A stretch of 8,811 nt of DNA from an uncultured Brachyspira sp. (GTDB lineage: Bacteria; Spirochaetota; Brachyspiria; Brachyspirales; Brachyspiraceae): positions 1-8,811 of the forward strand of contig CAKVCJ010000063.1 of NCBI GenBank assembly GCA_934725655.1. The letters run 5' to 3'. Position 1 is the first letter of the stretch. Every line of letters starts with the position of its first letter. Positions 1-5,939 of the stretch are shown piece after piece. The translations under genes were made by a program, and so were the position numbers. The notes under the pieces are model-generated. The model was not told the origin of the DNA, did not search any database, and saw only the letters and a list, made by a program, of their open reading frames with translations.

Positions 1-836
1 AAATTGATGTTAATGTTATAACAGAAAATGTTGCTAAACTTTGCATAGATTCTAATATTTATTTAAACGATGATATCAAAAATGCATTAAAAAAATCTTT
101 AGCAAGAGAAGAAGAAAGCCTTCCAAAAAATATACTTGATGTACTTATAAAAAATTCGGATATAGCAAAAGAAGAATTAAAGCCAATATGTCAAGATACA
201 GGAATGGCAATTATATATGTTGATGTAGGAATGGACGTTCATTTTAGAGGAGGCAGTTTAACAGAGGCCATTAATAAAGGTGCGGCATTAGGATATAAAG
301 AAGGTTATTTAAGAAAGTCTGTTGTAAATGACCCATTAGAGAGAAAAAACACGAATGATAATACTCCTGCTATTATTCATTATAATATAGTTGAAGGCGA
401 TAAGGTAAAGATTGTAGTATCTCCAAAGGGGTTTGGAAGTGAGAATATGGGAAGGCTTGCTATGCTTCCTCCTTCTGCTGGAATAGAGGGAATAAAAAAG
501 TTTGTTTATGATACAATAAAACTTGCAGGTGCTAATGCTTGTCCTCCTATGATTGTGGGTGTTGGTATTGGAGGCAATATGGAGAAATGCGTTGATATTG
601 CTAAGAGGGCTTTGCTTAGAGAGGTGGGTTCAAGAAATGATGATGAACGTTTACAAAAGCTTGAAGAAGAGCTTCTTGAAGGAATCAATAAAATGAATAT
701 TGGTCCTTCTGGTTTTGGAGGTAATACTACTGCTTTATGCGTGCATATAAATATGTATGCCACTCATATAACATCGCTTCCTGTATGCGTGTGTACAGGC
801 TGTCATGCTACAAGACACAGAGAAATCGTTTTGTAA
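1..836 (+). CDS. Class I fumarate hydratase, alpha subunit (5'-partial)
   Basis: Alpha (Fe-S) subunit of a two-subunit class I hydro-lyase of the fumarase/tartrate dehydratase family, which interconverts fumarate and L-malate (or a related pair) using a [4Fe-4S] cluster in the cytoplasm. The frame is open from base 3 with no stop, so the first ATG at 204 is internal; 277 residues are visible. From family memory the protein begins about three residues before the window. Counting from base 3, the three expected cluster cysteines are C63 (ICQDTGM), C180 (NACPPM) and C267 (GCHATRH). Other family motifs are GGSLTEAI, GYLRKSVV, NTPAIIH, PKGFGSENM, VGVGIGG and GSRN. Two additional cysteines, C262 and C264, lie just before C267. 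The beta subunit follows after 37 nt. Substrate could be fumarate, tartrate or mesaconate; sequence alone does not decide. Family assignment is very secure. Confidence 0.95.
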   Translation, partial: IDVNVITENVAKLCIDSNIYLNDDIKNALKKSLAREEESLPKNILDVLIKNSDIAKEELKPICQDTGMAIIYVDVGMDVHFRGGSLTEAINKGAALGYKEGYLRKSVVNDPLERKNTNDNTPAIIHYNIVEGDKVKIVVSPKGFGSENMGRLAMLPPSAGIEGIKKFVYDTIKLAGANACPPMIVGVGIGGNMEKCVDIAKRALLREVGSRNDDERLQKLEEELLEGINKMNIGPSGFGGNTTALCVHINMYATHITSLPVCVCTGCHATRHREIVL

Positions 837-873
837 ATAGTTTAATAAAAATTTTTTTAAGGTATTAGGTTTT

Positions 874-1407
874 ATGGAAATAAAAAAAATAAACACTCCT
901 CTCACAAAAGAAATATTATCAACATTAAAATCAGGCGACATGATAAGCTTAACAGGCAATATATATACTGCAAGAGATGCTGCACATAAAAGATTAATAG
1001 ATATGATAAACAACGGAGAAAAATTGCCTATAGATTTAGAAAACAAAACAATATTTTACGCAGGCCCGTCACCAAATAAACCAAATGAAGTGATAGGAAG
1101 TATTGGTCCTACGACAAGCTATAGAATGGACGCCTACACTCCAAAGCTTACAGAGTTAGGAGTTTTATCTACAATAGGCAAAGGCGGAAGGTCTAAAGAG
1201 GTTATTGAGTCTATAAAAAAATATGGCGGGGTATATTTTTGTGCAATAGGCGGGGCTGCTGCATATACGGCTCATTGTGTAAAGGAATGCCGTATAATAG
1301 CCTTTGAAGATTTGGGTACTGAGGCTATTAGAGAGCTTTATGTTGAAGAGATGATGCTAATTGCGGCAATAGATTCTCACGGCAATAGTGCTTTAAGTTT
1401 TGAATGA
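874..1407 (+). CDS. Class I fumarate hydratase, beta subunit
   Basis: Beta subunit of the same hydro-lyase (the C-terminal domain of single-chain class I fumarases; TtdB-like). It completes the active site with the Fe-S alpha subunit. It is full length at 177 residues, normal for a split beta subunit. Visible family motifs are TARDAAHKR near residue 32, FYAGPSP near 61, GPTTSYRMD near 78, GKGGRSKEV near 102, CAIGGAAA near 123 and FEDLGTEAI near 144. The ATG at 874 follows a weak AAGG (859-862), which suggests re-initiation or coupling from the alpha gene 37 nt upstream. The order alpha-beta is that of clostridial-type split fumarases and of E. coli ttdA-ttdB. The gene ends in a TGA that overlaps a 7-bp inverted repeat. 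Confidence 0.95.
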   Translation: MEIKKINTPLTKEILSTLKSGDMISLTGNIYTARDAAHKRLIDMINNGEKLPIDLENKTIFYAGPSPNKPNEVIGSIGPTTSYRMDAYTPKLTELGVLSTIGKGGRSKEVIESIKKYGGVYFCAIGGAAAYTAHCVKECRIIAFEDLGTEAIRELYVEEMMLIAAIDSHGNSALSFE

Positions 1408-1422
1408 TTATAAATTAATCAT
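1404..1422. repeat. Short perfect inverted repeat at the fumarase beta stop codon
   Basis: Seven-base arms ATGATTA and TAATCAT flank the 5-base loop TAAAT, overlap the beta-subunit stop codon, and are followed by an alternating AT run to 1430. There is no T-run after it, so it is not a convincing terminator. It could be a weak mRNA hairpin, a protein-binding palindrome, or chance in AT-rich DNA. Confidence 0.3.
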
Positions 1423-1435
1423 ATATATATAAAAT

Positions 1436-1440
1436 GGAGG
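1436..1440 (+). promoter_or_regulatory. Ribosome binding site of the AtuA-family gene
   Basis: A strong GGAGG lies 13 nt before the ATG at 1454, longer than the usual 5-9 nt. No ATG, GTG or TTG is in frame between them, so the ATG at 1454 remains the start. It is the strongest Shine-Dalgarno sequence on the plus strand, suggesting the AtuA pair is translated independently of the fumarase genes. Confidence 0.6.
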
Positions 1441-1453
1441 AATAGCGAAAATT

Positions 1454-2830
1454 ATGAAAGAGATTAGAATATTATCTTCTACAGCTATACTTGGTTACGG
1501 ATTTCCTGAAGAATCTTTTAAAGAGGGTTTAAAATTAAAACCGCATGTTATAGCAGCAGATGCAGGCTCTACAGATCCTGGACCTTATTATTTGGGTAAG
1601 GGCAAGTCTTTTACAGATAGAAATGCTGTAAAGAGAGATTTGATTTATATGATAAAAGCAGGTGTTGAACATAATATACCTGTAATCATAGGTACAGCAG
1701 GCGGAAGCGGTGCTGATGTGCATTTGAAATGGAATCTTGAAATAGCAGAAGAGATTATTAAAGAAAATAATCTTAGTATTAAGGTAGCTGTAATACATTC
1801 TGATATAAAAAAAGAACATGTTAAGAGGAAATTAAAAGAAAATAAAATCACTCCTATCAAACCTGCACCAGAATTAAAAGAAGAAGACATAGAACTTTCT
1901 ACAAACATAGTAGCTCAAATAGGTGTAGAGCCTTATATAAAAGCTTTAGAAGACGGAGCTGAGCTTATTATAGCAGGCCGTTCTTATGACCCTGCAGTAT
2001 TTGCAGCTTTAGCTATTAAAGAAGGTTGTGATAAGGGGCTTGCTATACATTTGGGCAAAATATTGGAATGCGGTGCTATAGCTGCTACACCTGGAAGCGG
2101 AAGTGATTGTTTATTTGGAATATTAGGAGAGGATAATTTTAAGATAAGAGCTTTAAGCGATAAAAGAAAATGTACTACTTTATCTATAGCAGCACATACT
2201 CTCTATGAAAAAAGTAATCCGTTAAAATTGCCAGGCCCAGGAGGCGTTTTAGATTTAACTAATACTACTTTTGAACAATTTGATGATGAAACAGTAATAG
2301 TTAAAGGCAGTAAATTTATACCTTCAGAAAAATATACTTTAAAACTTGAAGGAGCTAAAAAAGTAGGTTATAGAACAGTGTCTATTGCTGCTTGTAAAGA
2401 CCCTATTATGATAGAAAAGATTTATGATATTATAGTTGGAGTAAAAGAGAGAGTAAAAAATAATTTTGAGAGTTTCGGACTCAAAGATTTCTTTTTAGAT
2501 TTCAAATTATATGGTAAAAACGGCGTAATGGGTATGTTTAAAAATTTACCCGAAGATAATTCTTTAGAGCTTTGCATCATTATAGAAGCAGTAGCTAAAA
2601 CTCAAGAAGAAAGCAACACAATATGTTCTTCAGCTAGATCAACTTTGCTTCATTATGGTTATGAAGGCAGAAAATCTACAGCCGGCAACTTGGCTTTTCC
2701 TTTCTCTCCTTCTGACTTTAGTGCGGGTGAAGTTTATGTGTTTAGTATTTATCATTTAATGGAAGTTGATAATCCTTTAGAAGGTATTACCATAGAAATG
2801 AAAGATTATAAAAAAGGAGATTTATTATGA
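1454..2830 (+). CDS. AtuA/DUF1446-family protein (acyclic terpene utilisation AtuA-like)
   Basis: Member of the AtuA family (DUF1446), 458 residues. The name comes from the Pseudomonas acyclic terpene (citronellol/geraniol) utilisation cluster, but no reaction is established for most members and a terpene role here is unlikely. Family-type motifs are DAGSTDPGPYYLG (36-48), a glycine-rich GTAGGSGAD (80-88) that could bind a nucleotide or phosphate, AGRSYDPA (174-181), TPGSGSDC (212-219), the proline/glycine loop LPGPGG (259-264), and GNLAFPFSPSD (411-421). No signal peptide or membrane segment is apparent, so it is probably cytoplasmic. It lies 46 nt after the fumarase beta gene and overlaps the next gene by 4 nt, pointing to one operon. 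The length lacks the roughly 100-residue C-terminal domain of longer AtuA proteins; the next gene may supply the equivalent. Family call secure, function unknown. Confidence 0.85.
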   Translation: MKEIRILSSTAILGYGFPEESFKEGLKLKPHVIAADAGSTDPGPYYLGKGKSFTDRNAVKRDLIYMIKAGVEHNIPVIIGTAGGSGADVHLKWNLEIAEEIIKENNLSIKVAVIHSDIKKEHVKRKLKENKITPIKPAPELKEEDIELSTNIVAQIGVEPYIKALEDGAELIIAGRSYDPAVFAALAIKEGCDKGLAIHLGKILECGAIAATPGSGSDCLFGILGEDNFKIRALSDKRKCTTLSIAAHTLYEKSNPLKLPGPGGVLDLTNTTFEQFDDETVIVKGSKFIPSEKYTLKLEGAKKVGYRTVSIAACKDPIMIEKIYDIIVGVKERVKNNFESFGLKDFFLDFKLYGKNGVMGMFKNLPEDNSLELCIIIEAVAKTQEESNTICSSARSTLLHYGYEGRKSTAGNLAFPFSPSDFSAGEVYVFSIYHLMEVDNPLEGITIEMKDYKKGDLL

Positions 2831-3138
2831 AACTTTTCGATGTTGCTGATGTTATAAGAAGTAAAAACTCTGGCCCTTATGAATTGACCTTCGATATAAT
2901 ATTTAAAGATTTTGAAACTTTTGAAAAAATAGCTAATGCTAATATTATTAATAAATCCATGTTTGCTAAACTATATTCTATAAAAGAAGAAGATATTTTA
3001 GATATAGTAAATTTTAAACCTGCTAAAGCTATAAAAATTACTATAGTAAGGCCAATATGTTCAGGAGATTTAGGGGAAAGAGATGTTTATGGTGCTCAAC
3101 AGCATTATCCGCTTTTAACTTTTGAGTTTAGTTTATAA
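2827..3138 (+). CDS. DUF4387-family small protein, partner of the AtuA-like protein
   Basis: A 103-residue protein I recognise as DUF4387-like from its start (KLFDVADVIRSKNSGPYELT) and its end (DVYGAQQHYPLL). No signal peptide, transmembrane helix or metal-binding cluster is visible. Its ATG overlaps the upstream TGA (ATGA at 2827-2830), a classic arrangement for translational coupling and equimolar production. Known AtuA proteins are often longer, with a C-terminal domain beginning with a similar aliphatic-D-x-A-x-x-R-S pattern. I infer that this protein is the detached counterpart of that domain and binds the 458-residue partner. It is the last gene before a terminator. Function unknown; moderate certainty on the family name, high certainty that it is a real gene. 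Confidence 0.8.
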   Translation: MKLFDVADVIRSKNSGPYELTFDIIFKDFETFEKIANANIINKSMFAKLYSIKEEDILDIVNFKPAKAIKITIVRPICSGDLGERDVYGAQQHYPLLTFEFSL

Positions 3139-3169
3139 TATTTAATAAAAAGATATTTTATCTAAAATA

Positions 3170-3203
3170 AAAGGCACTCATTAAAAAAATGAATGCCTTT
3201 TTT
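3170..3203. terminator. Bidirectional intrinsic terminator between convergent genes
   Basis: A 13-bp stem (AAAGGCACTCATT against AATGAATGCCTTT, one C-A mismatch) has a 5-nt A loop and runs into six T on the plus strand. On the minus strand the stem is followed by TTTTATTTT. It sits 31 nt after the DUF4387 gene and just past the stop of the convergent symporter gene, so it can end both transcripts. A smaller hairpin (AGATA-TTT-TATCT, 3151-3163) lies just before it. Confidence 0.85.
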
Positions 3204-3221
3204 ATATTTATATATTATTTT

Positions 3222-4595
3222 TTAATCTTTCATAATAGTTGAAGTAGGGTCTTGTAAATAATCTTTTGTTAGTTTAGCTACTTTTGGAGATAGAATTAAA
3301 AGACCTATTAAGTTTGGTATAGCCATAAGTCCGTTAAGAGTGTCTGCTATAGACCATATTAAATCTAATTGAGCAACCGCACCGATTATACCAACAATTA
3401 AAAATATAATTCTATAAGTATAAGAAGCTACTCTGTTTCTTTTAGTGAGATAACCTAAAGCAACAACACCATAATGCGACCAACCAACGAAAGTAGAAAA
3501 AGCAAATAATATTAATGATACAGTTAATATTGTAGAACCAATTTTTCCTAAATTAGCCCCAAAAGAAGCAGATATTAATTCAGCACCATTTAATGTAGTA
3601 CCTTGATTAGCCTCTAAGAACATAATAGCCATAAGTCCAGTTAAAGTACAAACGAAGAAAGTATCAACAAGTACTTCAAATATACCCCATAAACCTTGTT
3701 CTATAGGGTTTTTAGAATTACTTGCGCCATGTGCCATAGGAGCAGTACCTAAACCAGCCTCATTTGAAAATACGCCTCTTGCAAAACCGAATTTCATAGC
3801 TATCATTATAGAATATCCCATAAAACCAGCCCCAACTTGTTTCAAATTAAAAGCTTCAGAAAATATTCTTTGAAAAGCATGCGGAATTTTATCTATATTT
3901 AAAATCAAAATAATAATTCCTGCAACTAAATATATAACACACATAACAGGAACAAGTTTCTCTGTAACAGTAGCAATTCTTCTAATACCGCCTATGATGA
4001 TAATAGCAGTTAAAGCAACAACAATAATTCCAGTAATAATTTTAGGTATACCAAAATTTTGATAAACAACAGCCGCCATAGCATTAGTCTGAGTCATATT
4101 TCCTGCTCCAAAACAAGCTAAAGCAGCAAAAGCAGCAAATATGCTTCCAAGCCAAGGCAAATTAGCACCTTTAGATATATAATACATAGGACCGCCATGA
4201 TTATGCCCTTGATCATCTTTAATCCTATAATGAACAGCTAATATAACCTCAGAATACTTTGTAACCATTCCAAAAAAAGCAGCGAACCACATCCAAAATA
4301 AAGCTCCAGGCCCTCCTGCTACTATTGCTGTAGTAACCCCAGCAATATTTCCAGTACCTACAGTACTTGCCAATGCTGTGCTAACTGCTTGAAAAGGGGT
4401 GATATTATCATCAGCATCTTGTTTCTTTGCTAAAGAACCAAAAGTATGTTTTACCCATAAAGGTATGTGCGTAATTTGTAGGAAACCAGTTCTAATGCTT
4501 AAGAATATACCAGTTCCAACCAAGAGGGTGAGCATTATAGGTCCCCATACAAAGCCGTTAATAATGCTGTTGATTTTTGCTATCATATCAACCAT
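3222..4595 (-). CDS. AGCS-family sodium:alanine/glycine symporter
   Basis: Inner-membrane alanine or glycine:cation symporter (AGCS family, AlsT/DagA-like) that imports L- or D-alanine or glycine with Na+ or H+. It is full length at 457 residues with about ten or more hydrophobic segments. The family signature is at 94-109 (GGPGALFWMWFAAFFG), preceded by STVGTGNIAG (77-86). The second conserved block, FGFARGVFSNEAGLGT, is at 269-284, followed by PMAHG; FSTFVGWSHYG (366-376) is also typical. The ATG at 4595 is chosen because AAGGAG lies 6 nt upstream. The gene follows alanine racemase on the same strand after 83 bp without a clear terminator, so the two are probably co-transcribed. Exact substrate and coupling ion are inferred from the family. 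Confidence 0.95.
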   Translation of the reverse strand: MVDMIAKINSIINGFVWGPIMLTLLVGTGIFLSIRTGFLQITHIPLWVKHTFGSLAKKQDADDNITPFQAVSTALASTVGTGNIAGVTTAIVAGGPGALFWMWFAAFFGMVTKYSEVILAVHYRIKDDQGHNHGGPMYYISKGANLPWLGSIFAAFAALACFGAGNMTQTNAMAAVVYQNFGIPKIITGIIVVALTAIIIIGGIRRIATVTEKLVPVMCVIYLVAGIIILILNIDKIPHAFQRIFSEAFNLKQVGAGFMGYSIMIAMKFGFARGVFSNEAGLGTAPMAHGASNSKNPIEQGLWGIFEVLVDTFFVCTLTGLMAIMFLEANQGTTLNGAELISASFGANLGKIGSTILTVSLILFAFSTFVGWSHYGVVALGYLTKRNRVASYTYRIIFLIVGIIGAVAQLDLIWSIADTLNGLMAIPNLIGLLILSPKVAKLTKDYLQDPTSTIMKD

Positions 4596-4601
4596 AATAA
4601 T

Positions 4602-4607
4602 CTCCTT
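4602..4607 (-). promoter_or_regulatory. Ribosome binding site of the symporter gene
   Basis: AAGGAG on the minus strand, 6 nt before the ATG at 4595. This is optimal spacing and fixes the start codon over the second in-frame ATG three codons later. Confidence 0.75.
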
Positions 4608-4678
4608 TTTTTATATAGTTTATTTAAATTTTGATGTACTCCTTAAAATAATTTTTTATTAAAATATTTTATATATAA

Positions 4679-5785
4679 TTAATTTTTGTAAACTCTCTTA
4701 ACTCTCTCTCCAATACGAACTAATACTTCATGACTTATACTGTCTATTTTGTTTGCCATAGTATTAGCATTAAGCCTCTCATCATCGCCGAATATCAACA
4801 CCTCATCTTCTTCTTTTATATCGTTTCTCTCTCCTATATCCGCCATTATAATATCCATACATATCTTTCCTCGTATTGGATAATATTTATCTTTTATTTT
4901 TACTTCCCAATTATTAGAAAGCTTCCTTGACAGTCCGTCAGCATACCCTATTGGTATTAATGCAATTTTTGTGTCTTTATTGGCCTTCCAAGTCATACCA
5001 TAAGAAACTGTTTCATCTTTCTTTATTTTCCTCGTTAAAACAATCCTCGATTTTAAATTAAGTATTGGCTTAAATCCAAAATCATGCAGCTTCTCCGTAT
5101 ATCCGTAAACAACTATTCCAGCCCTCACCATATCAAAATATGCATTCTTATAGTAAAGCAAAGCAGCAGAATTGGCTGTATGAGCATTGTTTATTTTTAT
5201 GCCGTTTGTTTTTAAATTATCTAATACTTCGCTAAAAATTCTTATTTGTCTCTCTGTAAACTCTTTAGAAACATCATCAAATGTATCAGAAGCCGCATAA
5301 TGAGTGTTAATTCCATCTATCTCTAAAGTATTATATGATAAAACTTTTTTAGCTAAGTCTAATACCTCTTTAGGTTTCACCCCCATTCTATTAAGTCCAG
5401 TATCAACCTTAATGTGAAGCTTTAACTTTTTGTTATATTTCTTTAAAAACCTGTCATATTCATCTAAACATTCACAGCTGCTTATAATAGGTGTTAAATC
5501 ATATTTACAAACATCTTCCGATTCATTTCTAAAATGCTGAAATAAAACAACTATTGGTATCTTTATGCCAGCTTCTCTTATCTTTACCCCCTCTTCTACA
5601 GTAGCAACCCCCAAAGCATCCGCATTTAATCTCTCTAATTGCTTAGACATTTCTACAATACCATGACCATACGCATTGGCTTTCACAATGGTAAGTAATT
5701 TAATATTTTTTGTCATAGAACGAATAATTTGTATATTATTTTCCAAAAGCTTTAAATCTATTTCTGCAGCATTGTATACCGACAT
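4679..5785 (-). CDS. alr: Alanine racemase
   Basis: PLP-dependent, cytoplasmic racemase converting L-alanine to D-alanine for peptidoglycan; 368 residues from the chosen start, normal for the family. Motifs: the PLP lysine K35 in VKANAYGHG (34-42), KVDTGLNRMG (126-135), HTANSAAL (202-209), RAGIVVYG (221-228), the second catalytic base Y262 in SYGMTWK, YADG (281-284) and GKICMDIIMADIG (306-318). All expected catalytic positions are present. The frame can be extended to a TTG at 5804-5806, but AGGAG at 5791-5795 points to the tandem ATGs at 5788 and 5785; the second has the better 5-nt spacing. The predicted transcription start also falls on or beside the TTG, excluding it unless translation is leaderless. 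Neighbours are the receptor gene upstream and the alanine symporter downstream. Confidence 0.95.
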   Translation of the reverse strand: MSVYNAAEIDLKLLENNIQIIRSMTKNIKLLTIVKANAYGHGIVEMSKQLERLNADALGVATVEEGVKIREAGIKIPIVVLFQHFRNESEDVCKYDLTPIISSCECLDEYDRFLKKYNKKLKLHIKVDTGLNRMGVKPKEVLDLAKKVLSYNTLEIDGINTHYAASDTFDDVSKEFTERQIRIFSEVLDNLKTNGIKINNAHTANSAALLYYKNAYFDMVRAGIVVYGYTEKLHDFGFKPILNLKSRIVLTRKIKKDETVSYGMTWKANKDTKIALIPIGYADGLSRKLSNNWEVKIKDKYYPIRGKICMDIIMADIGERNDIKEEDEVLIFGDDERLNANTMANKIDSISHEVLVRIGERVKRVYKN

Positions 5786-5790
5786 CATTT

Positions 5791-5795
5791 CTCCT
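5791..5795 (-). promoter_or_regulatory. Ribosome binding site deciding the alr start
   Basis: AGGAG on the minus strand, 2 nt before the first ATG (5788) and 5 nt before the second (5785) of a tandem pair. It lies inside the TTG-initiated version of the frame, which argues that the longer version is not used. Confidence 0.75.
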
Positions 5796-5812
5796 AGTAT
5801 ACTCAAAATTTT

Positions 5813-5840
5813 AGTATATACATTAATTTATTATTGTCAA
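5813..5840 (-). promoter_or_regulatory. Sigma-70-type promoter of alr
   Basis: On the minus strand a perfect -35 TTGACA (5835-5840) and a -10 TATACT (5813-5818, five of six matches to TATAAT) are separated by 16 bp. The transcript should begin near 5805-5807, giving a leader of about 20 nt before the alr ATG. It is the clearest promoter in the window and implies constitutive expression of alr, probably with the downstream symporter. Confidence 0.75.
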
Positions 5841-5863
5841 TACATATAATGAATATTATTGTG

Positions 5864-5888
5864 AAAAATATTATATTAATAATATAAT
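5864..5888 (-). terminator. Possible weak terminator after the receptor gene
   Basis: On the minus strand, ATTATATT-ATT-AATATAAT is followed by ATTTTT, 52 nt after the receptor stop and just upstream of the alr promoter. The 8-bp stem has no G or C, so it would be weak. It may equally be a chance palindrome in AT-rich DNA. Confidence 0.3.
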
Positions 5889-5939
5889 TTATTCTTGAAA
5901 TAATAACATAAAAACCAATATTATAGTAAAGTTCCTCTA

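Noticed and set aside
204..836. ATG at 204 as the start of the fumarase alpha subunit
   Set aside because: The same frame is open back to base 3 and encodes conserved family sequence, including the first Fe-S cysteine (ICQDTG), so 204 is internal.
4638..4644. Second Shine-Dalgarno-like AAGGAGT on the minus strand between alr and the symporter
   Set aside because: No ATG, GTG or TTG follows at usable spacing before stops, so no small gene can be supported; probably a chance purine run or a remnant.
5841..5939. Possible small RNA or regulatory leader between the receptor and alr
   Set aside because: Only AT-rich sequence with one weak GC-free hairpin; no conserved riboswitch-like structure, and the alr promoter lies downstream of it.
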